Below, piece after piece: positions 47,513 to 60,300 of a stretch of 64,000 bases of DNA. The position numbers and the translations under genes were made by a program. Positions within the stretch are counted from its first letter, which is position 1, and every line of letters starts with the position of its first letter. The stretch comes from Quillaja saponaria (Eukaryota; Streptophyta; Magnoliopsida; Fabales; Quillajaceae), in NCBI GenBank assembly GCA_029379385.1, contig CM055607.1, positions 3,968,001 to 4,032,000 of the forward strand. Direction: 5' to 3'. The notes below the pieces were generated by a model that had not been told where the DNA came from, did no database searches, and was given only the letters and a program-made list of their open reading frames with translations.

Positions 47513-48855
47513 CACCTAATGTCTTTATAGATTTATTTACAAATATTCAATGTAATAATAAAAATCTTAAGGTATTAATAACTTATTTTTCTTTATATAT
47601 ATATATATATATATATACACATACATATCTCACTCAATTTAAATTTGATATTGATTTCTATTTCATAAATTCTTATCATACGTAATAATATTTTATTCCA
47701 TATACTTAATTCCTTATTATTAAGATGTAACTTGCAACTTAATTGTGAAATGAATTCTTTATATCATTATCTATTTAAACCATGTAATTTTTGTATGTTA
47801 TCCCGAGTACTTCCTTATTATAAAATAGTAGGGTATATATATATATATATATATATTCCTTTATTTAGCAATTTATTGTACAATAAGTTATTATACATGT
47901 ATTATATATTGTATGATTGATTGTTAAATCCATAATTACTTTTCTCTAATTTTATAGTCAATCTAAATCCAAGATCTACTTCCCTTTTAGTGACTTTAAT
48001 CCTTGATTTTGATGGCCTTACTTGCCGAGATCAATTGTTCAAGAATTTAAGCATAAAACATCAATTGAAACAATATGGAGGTTCGGTCCCATGCCTACTA
48101 TTATATTGCTTTAACCTATATTTATATATATATATATATCAGTAGAGATATCCGTACAGCAGTAGAGATATATGTCAAAATAAAAGATGTAATACCAATA
48201 CCTGATTTGACATTATATAAAGAGCAATATTGACACCTGCAATTCAGATGACAAGATGGCTCTGCTATACTCTGATGTAAATCCAACTCACCAACGTCAA
48301 CACCATTAAATTAAAACAACCAGAAAAGTCAGACTGCATAACAAAGAACAATTAGAAATAACAAAACCAAAACACAAATACAACTGGCAGAGGATCATCA
48401 TAACATGGTTTTCCAGTTCTAAAGACATGTGAACAGGAAAGAAAGCAACAACAAAGGCAAGCCGGCTATAGGTTCTTGGGAGCACAAGTTATTGAGCTTT
48501 GGGAAATAAGGTATGGATATGACCAATTTCAAGAGTGAAAAAGATATCCACGTATGTTTGGTCCTTCTAATTAGAAACGTCAAAGAGGGCATGAGTTTGT
48601 CAAATCCTGGTTCATCTGGTCTTCCAATTAAGGCAGTAGGCTGGCTTCAGGCTTCAGAGATCTCAGCTGTTTGGATGGGACGGGAAAGGCAACAAAGGGA
48701 AAACAGAAGCATCAGCAATCTACATGGGGCATTCATTAGGTAAGATATCAAACTCTCATATCTGCAGTGATTGACCTATCATAGGTAGACACTAGATATC
48801 TCAAAAGAAAAAAAAAGGTAATAAAGATGTAGTCTACCTGCAGATACCCATCTTT
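47513..48855. repeat. Intergenic DNA with three TA microsatellites
   Basis: TA dinucleotide runs lie at about 47597-47620, 47834-47857 and 48121-48141. The last few hundred bases should be the 3' UTR of the minus-strand KH gene. No gene is recognised. Confidence 0.6.
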
Positions 48856-48859
48856 AAGT

Positions 48860-51683
48860 CTAGTAAGCATGGTTTCTTCTCCGAGAAACAGAGTTCTGAC
48901 CAGACAACCTGGTAAAAAAAGGCTAAACATTAGATTTGACAAAAGAAACAATCCTTTAAGAAAATCAGTGCTGATAACCTCTTCAGAAGAAGAAAGGAAA
49001 GATGAAGTCTAAAACAGAAGAAATTGAACAAACTCGCAAAAATATTACTAATAGAAGGTAAGAGCAGCTTGAACATAAGCCTAAATGCTTTTGGAAAATA
49101 GAAACAACCACACAAGGTCCAGAGCATAGAATAATAATTACCCGGAGCTGCCAATGTGTCCTGAAGAATAATTGCCATAAGCACTGCCAGAACCAAGCTA
49201 CAATCAATGTGGAGTAACATTATACGGCTGGATGTAATATAATGGTAAATATGCAGAGTTCATCTGCATGTATAAATTTTATGAACTGAAACTAGGGTAA
49301 ACTAGAACAAGTTCCCATCCATAATGGTTGTACGAAAATACCTGTGAATCACCATAGTTTCCATAACTGTTCCCAGCTGCCAAATCACTTGAACCACCAT
49401 AATTACTAGAATAAGAATTCCCGCGCCCATGCCTTTTATCATCTCTACTATCATCATTTAAACCATCTGATCCATCTGATGAGACAGGAAGATAGGGCAG
49501 AACAGGAAGAAATCCGGAAACTGCACCCTCCCTGTCAAAAAGATTGGCTCTTAACCGTGTAAGCACTTGTATGAGTGCATCCTTGGCAACATCTAGGTCT
49601 CCAGAAACCTAATCAACAAGATATTGAAACAAGAAGGTTAACATTATATGAAATCAAGACAACTCTTAAAAAAGAACATTTCCATACACTGTAACAAAAT
49701 AATGCCTTTACCTGCACCATATCATCATCTTCAGATGCAATTTTGGGAAGCTTTTCCTTTGAAAGTATGCGGATATTAGCTTTGGTAATTCTCCTCATCT
49801 CAGTTACTATAGATCCTCCTTTACCAATAAGGCAACCAATTCGTGAGGTTGGTACTAGCAGACGGGTTAAGAATGAGGTAATTCCTGAGTCTCTTTCCTC
49901 TTTCTCGCTGCAACGAGGTTGCAAACGAACAGCTGCCTCTATAGTTGGAGAGAACGAATCTTCAAAGAACTGAATAGGTAAAGATTTAGAAATGGCCACA
50001 GCTATGACACAGTATCATCAGCATACACTATATGGCTATACTATTGAAGGGAAAAGAGAAGGCCTACAGAGTCAATATCTCACCTCATTAGATGAAATAG
50101 TTATTAAGCAATCAGCACCTTCAGCTGTTGAACTATCAACCTTGATGGCTGCCCCAGAATCCTGCCTAATCTGGTTTATTATTGTACCACCCTTGCCAAT
50201 CACACCTCCGATATTGCCAGTAGGGCAAACCAAATGAATAGAAAATTCCTTTGAAGATGCTTCATCCCTTGGAGCTGAATACAAGGACCGTGGCCAATCC
50301 CCACTATCACTTTTGTACCCACCATAAGTACCCATTAATGGAGCAATTCCCACAATCGGGGCTCCAGCAGTCAGGCCCATGAGTGAACCACCACTAGGAT
50401 ACACACTGGGAACTGCTGAAGTAAGCAAGTGCTGAGATCGCGATGGATTATCATGAAGGCGAGTTGCAATCTGGCATAAAGCCTTCTTCACAACGGCAGC
50501 TTCCCCAGAAACCTAAAGCCCACAACCAAAAAAGAAAGACATTAGCAAATAGACTAGAAGGTTTATGCGGATCAAGTGAATGTCCAAGTAGTTCACATGG
50601 AAAGAAAGAGAAAAAAAAAAAAAAGGATAAAGTGCATTAAAATGAATACATTTGACACATGCAAACTGACAAGAATACTTAAGAGCAAAGAGATCATGTC
50701 AACCACAAACGTCAGCATCTAAAATACTAGAAAAGGTTATATGTCTGCCATCAGCAATAATGAATAAAGTAAAAGAACGATAAATAAATAAATAAATTGA
50801 TTGTCATATATCAGAAAATAAATAAAAATAAACAAGAAATAGAGCTGTCAGGGAATTGGTATCCATTTAATGATTTAACCCTTCACACAATATAGAATAC
50901 TTTCCTTGAAGATTAACTAAAATTGTAACAATAAATGTCAACTGTCTTCCCAAATAAACATTAATTCTCCACATTGAATTGAAAATTATCACATAAAGTA
51001 AGGTAAAACAATGGGGTTGGGAGCAAGGCAAAAAAGAAGGGCACCAGCATGAGACTTCTGATGAAATGGAAGCAGAACAATGAATATGCTAAAACATACA
51101 ATTATACCTGCACAAGTTCATCGGAGCTCAGGGCACATGGACGTATATCATCCTTAACAATGCGAATTTGGGCCCCAGTCTCACTACGAATACTCTGAAT
51201 TATCTGTCCACCTTTCCCAATAACACAACCAATCTGATCCGACGGTACAAGCAACCTAGCAGTAACTTGGTGACCTCCTTCTGAGTCCTCATCACCATGC
51301 AACTCTTCAGCCACCACTCTGTCATGCACCTTAAACAGGGCATCCTGAGCTGGTGATACGAAATTACCAGAATCTTCAAAAGCATTAGTATCGTCACTGG
51401 AGCTGTAAATTGTAACAACACGTTCATCACATCGTGGCACCGTCTCACCAATTCTAATCTTTGATTTAGTATCTATCCTCAACTGTTTAACAATCTCGCC
51501 ACCCCTGCCAATAACACTTCCAATCTTCCTAATAGGGCACAAGTAACGGTAAACAGTATCTTCGGAATCAATGGCAAACTGCTCTCTATCATCACCAGGA
51601 TTCCTCCTTTTATTTCCTCCATTATCAGCATAATCTGATTGAGAATGTGAACGCTTTCCATAACTGCTCCTCTGACCAGCCAT
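48860..51683 (-). CDS. Multi-KH-domain RNA-binding protein (HEN4/At5g15270-like)
   Basis: Six coding exons: 51683-51108, 50512-50084, 49969-49712, 49608-49342, 49197-49142 and 48908-48860. All have GT-AG introns and together give 544 residues, near the recalled 548 of At5g15270. The start MAGQRSSYGKRSHSQSDYAD is the family start; an in-frame GTG four codons earlier is not used. Four KH domains show GxxG loops: IGRGGEIV, IGKGGQII, IGKGGTII and IGKGGSIV. The tail is Gly/Ser/Tyr-rich (SSNYGGSSDLAAGNSYGNYG) and ends LSGQNSVSRRRNHAY. KH proteins of this type bind mRNA in the nucleus and affect splicing, 3'-end choice and stress signalling. A 5' UTR exon ends at 52166 and is joined across a 463-nt intron (52165-51703) to the coding exon. 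The gene is divergent from PTB. The frame is intact. Confidence 0.93.
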
Positions 51684-52165
51684 CACGATTGACACTTGGT
51701 TTCTGCATGCAAATCAAGTCAAACCATTTCATGAGCAAGATGATAAGCTACAAATAGCCAAAGAGTTTGCAAATTCTTACAATATAAACTTCATAAAGCT
51801 ATTCTTAAACAAGCCAATCTACTTTGAGAATATAAATATATACAATAAGATGAACAAATATAACATATCTCTCACTTGACGAACAAATTGAAGTACAATG
51901 ATATATTCAAACATTGTTAGCTGTTCAGACTGAAACAACTGTCGTTTAAATGTACCCACAACTACTTATGTCACCACAAACTTCAAGGAGATGGTAAAAA
52001 AAGTAGCTTCTTTTTCAGAACTACCAAGTCAATTGCTATAAGCCTATTACGCCGTACAACGAATAATTTTGTAGCTAGAAAATTCAATTTTTTTTCCTTT
52101 TTTTTTTTTTTTCCTTCTTGGGGCTGAGGAAAACCGGGAAAAAAATAAATCTTTGAAGTAGATAC

Positions 52166-52330
52166 CTTTCGCTGGATGGGGGGAGACTGAGATTTGTGCT
52201 GCAGATAGACGAGAAAGACGCAGAAGACGAACAAGCAAAGCTAACAAGATCTGGGTATGGCGTCGTTTGTTCAAATAGAGAGATGTTCTTACAATGGATT
52301 GCGGACTTTGATTCAACGCAATAAAGTCGT
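52166..52330 (-). other. 5' UTR exon and start region of the KH gene
   Basis: On the minus strand the sequence CATCCAGCGAAAG is followed by GTATCTAC (donor at 52165). The matching acceptor is GCATGCAG at 51703, just before the start codon. The upstream end of this exon is not fixed; the bases to about 52330 are GC-richer than the DNA beyond. Confidence 0.6.
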
Positions 52331-52334
52331 CGAT

Positions 52335-54390
52335 TACGTCTAATACAGAGGTGTATAGAAAAAATGTGAGAGAGAGAGGATATTTCGTATTCTATGGTTG
52401 CACGGATCCATCCCAGTCCGATTCACCAAATCCGACCCAATTTACTTTTTTTTAGTTAAATTACATTTTTGTCCTTGAAGTTCACTTTAGTCATTACTTT
52501 TAATTTGTTACAATTTGATCCATTCATTTATAAAATTGCTCTAATTAACGAAATCAGAATGCATACAACATATAACATACAAAATTCCTAAATGTATGCT
52601 CATACTTTCAAGCATCACAGAACTGAAAAACTAATTCTACCCAATGTTTGAACCAAATTTCAATTTTAAAAAATCTAAAATTGATCTATTCCAATACCAG
52701 TATATATATTCTAATATGTGTGACAGATTAATTTCTTGTGAATCATATTTATGTACATAAATTACTTGCATATTAAAAATTAAATTCATAATATAAATTT
52801 ATACAAAATTTCTTTCAATTCCTAAAATAGGAAAATACTTAAGAAAATAATATTGTAATAATAAAAACAATACTCTTATTAATTTATGAAATTGAGAATA
52901 ATTAGAAAAAAAAAAGTTATTATCATATTAGTATTAAAATGGAAAGAGTTAGACAATATATAAACTAGTAATCTATTTAAAACACGATAAAATGAAATAT
53001 TAATTAAAGGTTACTCTTTGTTAATGTAATTAAATAAATAAGTAAATATAATTAAAAAAAGAAATTCATAATTTTTTTTATTACAAGAAAGAAGAATTAA
53101 GAAAAATAAATTAATAATCTATTTTTTATTATAATAATAATGTATTTTAAACACAATACTCTAATATTATAAATAATAACTAAATAGTATTTATGTAATA
53201 ATTAAAACTCATAAAAGTATTTAAGAAAACTAAAAAAAAAATTATCATTAAGCAACTTTTGTATATAATATAGATAGATATATAGATAGGACCTGAAAGA
53301 AGAATGGAAGCTTCAAGAAATTTGTGATCTTCAATTATCACCGAAGCTGGATATGTTATAAAAGTCTTGTCAATTGAATTACAATAAATGAGAACTAATT
53401 TGACAACACCCTAAATGCTTAATAAAGGGTTCTCAGAGCCTGCATCGGTCCATTACTTGTTGTGTCTTGATGATGATGTTGTTGGTAACACTTTAGACTC
53501 GGTTGTATGAGATTTCTGAGACTCCTTATATTAGATTTTTTGGAAATGGGAGAAATGTGAAGTAGGGCTATGATGTTTACGACGATGGAGAGAAGGGAAA
53601 GATGGTGCAATATATAAAAAGTTAAAGTGTAGTAATATAGTTATCAAAAATTAAAAATAGTAATTTAAATATTAAAGTAATACTGAAATAATGTATAATC
53701 ACTCAATAAATATTATAAAATTTTCATAGACATTATATTAACTAATATAGAGTTAATAAAACTCTATTTGAGTTTTCTTTATCGTATTATGTAAGTGGTG
53801 GTGAATCTATGTTCTCACCTTTAGTTGTGATTCTTTCAGAGATAATGTAATTATAACGTGAGCATAATATTTCTTATTAAAGATTATGTGAGATAGTGAT
53901 TACGATTACATGTGAGAATATAAATTTAAACCTAACAAGGCTCTTGTCAAGATTACTCAAACTCTTAATATTTTTTAAGATATTTCTTAAGTACTGTTTT
54001 TGACCATTAGATTAACTTATTATCGATTAATATTTCAATTTTATACTTTAGTTCTCAAAAAAAATTTATTGGAACTATAAGGCAAAAAAAAAAAAAAAAA
54101 CAGGGTCCGGATTTTCAGGGATCGGGTCACCATGGGCTATACTGAAAAGACGAATCAGGTCCGTTGACAGCTTGTCGCAGTAATGCAAAACCATCACAAA
54201 GAGTTATAATTTTTCTTTCACATTTTGTGTGTTTTCTCGGAATCTTAGCAATTTCGAGACAACCAAACACTCAACCCTCTCCTCTCCAAGCCTTTATTGC
54301 CAGTCCCCAAACCTTCCTAATCCTGACCCATCGGCTTATTAGTTCTTATGTCCTAAGACCTAAGTCGACCAAATTTTGGAAGCTGTAAAA
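52335..54390. other. Divergent intergenic region between KH and PTB genes
   Basis: No gene is recognised. The sequence from 52500 to 53300 is very AT-rich. Poly(A) at 54083-54100 precedes a GC-richer stretch (54101-54390) that should be the PTB 5' leader. A small upstream reading frame is possible within that leader. Confidence 0.4.
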
Positions 54391-57300
54391 ATGTCAACCT
54401 CTGGCCAACACCAGTTCCGGTATACTCAGACTCCGTCAAAGGTCCTACACCTCCGCAACCTTCCATGGGAGTGCAATGAAGAGGAGCTAGTCGAACTCTG
54501 TAAGCCCTTTGGTAAGATCGTTAATACCAAGTGCAACGTCGGCGCCAATCGGAACCAGGCATTCGTTGAATTTGTAAGTTCCTAAATGTTTGTTTGGCTT
54601 CGAATTATATCTGGAAGTTTTTTTTTTTTTTGAGCACTTTATATTCGATTGGTTTTTGATATAACTTGAATTTCTATGCGTTTTAGACCACGCAGTAGAG
54701 AAATAGAGCTAAGGAATTTGTTCAAGCAATTACTGCGGCTATTATGAATGGAAGCTTAGGTTTGTTTTGTGCAACTATTGTAAATTGCATGCACATCATT
54801 GCTGTCCATTAGTGTTCCTAGCTACTATAATGGTAGTGGGAACAGAATTAACTATTCAATACTAAAAAATATGATACCTAGCATTTTTAGCTGTGATGAA
54901 TAATCTGAATTAACTTATTGAGACCATTGATATTAAAGAAAATTAGTCCAATTGGTGAAATAACACAAGGGGTTCCCCTCTTTCTCTGAATACTACATAA
55001 ACCTCATATTTTAGTTTTTCCGTACAACTAAAACCATATTTTCACCAATTTCAATGGATCTTCTAACAATGTTGTCAACATGTTCTTTGATGATACTAAT
55101 TTCCCTTATCCTTGCTAAACTAAGTGTGATGATACTAATTTCCCTTATCCTTGCTAAACTAAGTGTCAAAATCCCTAACTGCTCCGGTGTATTTTAAAAC
55201 TAATAATTATATAAATTGTGTAATTTAATACATATGAAGACAGTTTGGATATCTTGACATATCAATTGACATGTATGAGAGATGTTGGTGTCATATTGAT
55301 ATTTTGACTACATTTTGGACCACATAAGCAGATCTATGGAAATATGTCATCGTGACTGTGTGCCTAACTCAGTCTGCTTCTTTTGTTACCTAAGTTCACT
55401 TGTCACGGCCAGTATTTTGCCTTGTTTTTGTGAAAATATGCTAAAGCACAAGCCTTTTTTTCCTTTAGCTTTCTTACTATATGGGCTTTTTGTATATGAA
55501 CTCTTTATTATGTCTAGAGATGTATTTCGTTATGCTTATTATATCTATATGTCTCTTAAGTAGCTTCCTATACTGATGAACGGTAACCACTTATGCAGGC
55601 AGATCTAAATCAAGCAATTTCAATGGTATCATATTTTGCTTCATCTTCTGATCCTGCTCAGGTTCGTGGTAAAACTGTTTATATTCAATACTCAAATAGA
55701 CATGAAATTGTCAACAACAAAAGCCCTGGGGATGTTCCTGGAAATGTCTTGCTAGTAACCATCGAAGGTGTTGAAGCTGCTGACGTGAGCATTGACGTTA
55801 TTCACTTGGTAAGTCACATAAGTGCTTCTGAGTTCTGACTTCCAAGTTGGTTAGTTGGTCAATTTGGTTCTCTATGTGGAATGCTACAAGTTTTTTGATA
55901 ACATGCCAAACTGTTGATAGGAAAAAGTATGTGCTTATCATTTGTTCTTTGGTTTCACCTTTAGGGTTTCTGAAGGTGTTATGATTGTTATTAGTGTTTC
56001 TAATCCAAATCTTAAAGCAACTTCTTGTTGTATTTTCTAAACTCACTGTGATACTTGTGAAAAATATTAATAACATAAAGTTGACATCATAAGGGTCTGT
56101 TTGGAAATTGTTTCCTGCACAATTTGCTGATCTCAGAATCATGAAATAGAAACGGTGCAGAACTCCAAAAGAGCCACTTGATATTGTTATCTGAACAATT
56201 TCGTTAAAAACAAGTGTGGTTTCAAATAACAGAAAACATTATTTTATGTAAATATTGAAAACGTGTTTCCAAGTTTAAAGAACATATTTAGAAGGTTATC
56301 AAACTGGCCTGAAGTTTTGAATCTAAAGAACGATTATAATTGTACAAGACATATGAGAAGTTTGTATAACTTGTCAATGTACTACATCTTCTGAGACATT
56401 TTAGTCATTGCATATAGTAATGCAGAGCATTTTGGTATGACTGACCAAAGTATAAGATGAAAAAGCTCGTCTGTTGAATTGCTGTATATCACTTGAAGAC
56501 AAATAATCATTGCACACACTTTCTGCTTTATACTTCTTCATTTTGTACTTCACCTGAACAGTGAGTCACCAAATGGATGTTACAGTGAAATGTGCAAATC
56601 ACTCTGCAGAAAGGAACACTTCTAAGAAATTTATTGATTGCTGTATCACTTATGAAAATAAGAAAGAAAGAAAGAAAGAAAGAAAGAAAAAAAGGTAAAA
56701 ATCAAATAACTTAAAACTGAGTGTGATTAGGTGGTCATATTATCTTCAACAAGAGAGCAATAAGCATCTTCCTAGATTTATAGTCTGGTTTGTATCTTTG
56801 TGGCTTGTACCTGGTACTACTGCTGAGGGTTTATAAAAGCCTTGACAGATGTCATGACAAGTTTTCCTAAAGTGAGGCTCAGGCCAGGCCTTGGGACTTG
56901 GGTCCATTTAAGGATTGGAGATTAACTAATGGTTCAATTATGAATAGTTGACTATTATTTCCATTTTATCACCATTATGTTAACTTAACAATCCCATTCA
57001 CATAATTTTGAGGGAAAAAAATATGTTGATAAAAGAGACAGATAAAATAAAAAGGTATGCCATTGAATTATCTCATGCTTATGCTCTGCAAATTCGACTG
57101 TTTACTACTATGCAAATGACATCATTCTGCTGAAATGGTTCGTGATTGATGTTACTATTTTGATTCATGAAAAGTTCTGAAGATTTCTGCAAACTGATGC
57201 AATGTTTTGTTCTCATAGATGGTATTCTACATATTTTATTTTGGCTCTCAGTCGAACTTAGCTTCAATCTGGGTATTCATACTACCTTACATAGATTTAT

Positions 57301-60300
57301 GGTTTGATAATCCCAAATAAATTTTCAGCTTAGAACAAATGCAATTATTATCTTCTTCTGACCTTTTTATTCAGAATTAAGAATCCTGATTAAATCATCC
57401 ATTTTTATTGAAATCGGTTGAATCACAGATGATGCTCTCTCATATTTAGATACTTTTGTTGGAGACAGTTTGGAATTATTATCATGTACGTCATACTCCT
57501 TTCTAAGGTCACGCATATAAGTACAGGTGTCATTCTGCACTTATTTCTCATCCGTTTGGAACTTCCTTTTTGTCGTTGCTTTATAATCTCTACATCTGCC
57601 ATGGTTTCTAATGGTGTACTCTTCCTTTTCCTCCTTTTTTGCGATTTTAATCAATATGACATGTGAATAAGATATTGGCTCCTCATTCAGGTGTTTTCTG
57701 CCTTCGGGTTTGTACACAAAATCGCTACTTTTGAAAAGGCTGCAGGTTTCCAGGTGAGGCAGTGAATTATTATGAACTTAAGAGATTGGATTTGTTTTAA
57801 TGCATCATTATTAATAATATGATGTGTATATGCAGGCATTGATTCAATTTAGTGATGCTAATATTGCTTCTGAAGCAAGGAATGCATTAGATGGAAGAAG
57901 CATACCCAGGTGTGTACTGCTCTGTTCTTCATCTTTTCCATTTTCTCCTTACTAGTTAGACTTCATTAAGTTTTCTATGGCTTGACAAGTTGTAAATTTG
58001 CTAATTTCTTATGGTGTTCTTTAGATATTTGCTTCCAGAGCATGTTGGTTCATGCAACTTGCGAATCTCGTACTCCGCTCATACTGACCTGAATATCAAG
58101 TTCCAGTCCCACCGTAGCAGGTAAAAATTAATGCAAAACACAGTGATCTACTATTTTTCCCTTCCTGGTTTACTAATGATGATTGGTCAGGTGATATGTT
58201 AGTTCTTTTGTGTCTCTTTGTGTTTCTGCTAATTGACATGTATGCTTTTATTTTCATCTAGTTATTAGTGAAGCCTGGTAGTCGTGATACAGATGTCTTG
58301 TTAATAGTGTGCTGCTGGATATGGAAGGAATATTGTAATTGATATTAGGGATTTGAATTATGTAATTAGAGTTAGGAATTTGTTAAATTGGGAGTTGGGG
58401 TTAATTAGAAATTATTATAACATTACTGGGTTTTATTATAATTAGCTGCATTACTTTAATAATATTAATTACAAATATTCCTTTCGTATTCTGCATCATA
58501 TTGTTATAGTCAAAGTTCTTGATTTATAAGTTATTACTCTAAATGTTGATTAATAGGTCACTTCGATGTTCCACATGCAGTAGGAAGTGACTCTCCCATT
58601 CGCTCTATGCTAAATAACTAGTGTTGGCATTAGCGTCAACTCTCCAGTATTAAAAACTGAACAAACTTAATTAAAAAGATATGTTGTGTCTGAGTTTTTA
58701 CTTTTCTCTTGGTGATGGTAATTCCTTATGCTATATCATTTTCGTCAATCTAACGTTTGATTGCTAAATTCTGATTTGGATATTTATGTTGAAACAATGT
58801 GATGCAATGACTGTGACGTGCTAACTTATTTGGATAATGTTATGGGCTGTTAGTGGTGTTGCACTTAAGGTTCACTAAGCTATCTTTTGCAACATTTAGG
58901 AAGCTTGTATCTTTGTATATAGAAAATTATCTGGGACCAGAAGGCCAAGGAAAAAAATTCTGGGACCAACAGTAAATTTTTAAAAGGCTCGAAACATATA
59001 TCTCTGTTTGAGATATCAGACAGACACTTCATTATGTGCTGTAATGTTTGTGTAATATTTATGGATTTTGTTCATATGGTTCTTCAGGGACTACACAAAC
59101 CCATACCTTCCTGTTAATCCCACTGCTATTGAAGGAGTGGTGCAGGTAATTTTATTTTAACATTTACTAAATTTCATTATACATAGTTGATAGTTGGCTC
59201 TTAAATCTTAACACTGTATCATCTCCAGCCTGCTTTAGGTCCTGATGGGAAGAAGAAAGAACCTGAGAGTAATGTGCTTCTAGCTTCCATTGAAAATATG
59301 CAGTATGCTGTTACTGTAGATGTTCTTCACACGGTGAGGATCTATCTGTTCCTCTTGTAAAATGCCAATTTAGTGGATGGATTTTTATGTAATGGTGGTG
59401 GTCTGTTGCAGGTGTTCTCTGCCTTTGGTACTGTACAAAAAATTGCTATATTCGAGAAGAATGGTCAAACACAGGCCCTAATTCAATATCCTGGTACGTA
59501 ATCATATCTTCTCATCTAGTCTTCTTGATTAGTGTCTTTTGAAACAACTCATTCTTATTGTCAACAATAGCTCCTGAGCTTTCATGTGTAACGGTAGAGA
59601 TGCATTGCCTATGTGGCGTATAGGGTGCCAATAGGCCAAGAACGGTAGAAGTATGCTTAGAATTCTTTGCAAGGATTGATATCGAATCCATCTGCTGTGT
59701 GAATCTGTCTATTTTAGTTGTTGTGCTCCTTGGTATCACTGGTTATGGTATTCCCAAAGTCAAGTCTTGCTTCCTGTTCCAACTTTTTACTTCAAACAGT
59801 GTTTTTGACTAATGAGTGGAAATTATATGTTTTAGTTTTAGAGGAATCTGGCACTTTGTTTTGGCACTATTGTATTAAGTAAGTATTAACATCTAGAATT
59901 TGTGGTTTACCCTCTCACTGGGTGGCTTGTAATAATTTAATCCTACACAATGAATTGATTTCTTCATGCTAACCCTTTTATGAATATGATCCATTAATAA
60001 AGATTGGCGTAGTATTTAGGCGTTAATGTTTGCTCTATTATAGCTTCTGATGTAGTCTTTTATTTCTTATCGTGATTGTAAATGCTTATCGCTGTTTCCC
60101 ATGATGCAACTAAAAGTTGCTATTTTTTGGCAAATTTATTGCTGTTGAAAATGCTTGTACACATCTAAACTTTTGCAATTGAGTCAAGTAAAGCCCTGCC
60201 TGTTGTATGTAAACCTAATTTTCCCTTGACAATTTGTAGATCATTGTACCATTTAGGAATTTAGGAAGTTGTGTCCTTAATTTTGGTATGAATTTACAGT

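Noticed and set aside
49138..49140. TAA stop ending the KH protein at exon 5
   Set aside because: The TAA is inside a GTAATT splice donor; splicing to 48908 continues the frame to the family C-terminus RRRNHAY.
51684..51695. Upstream in-frame GTG start for the KH protein
   Set aside because: The family begins MAGQR at 51683, and the four extra codons start with GTG and belong to the leader after the 5' UTR intron.
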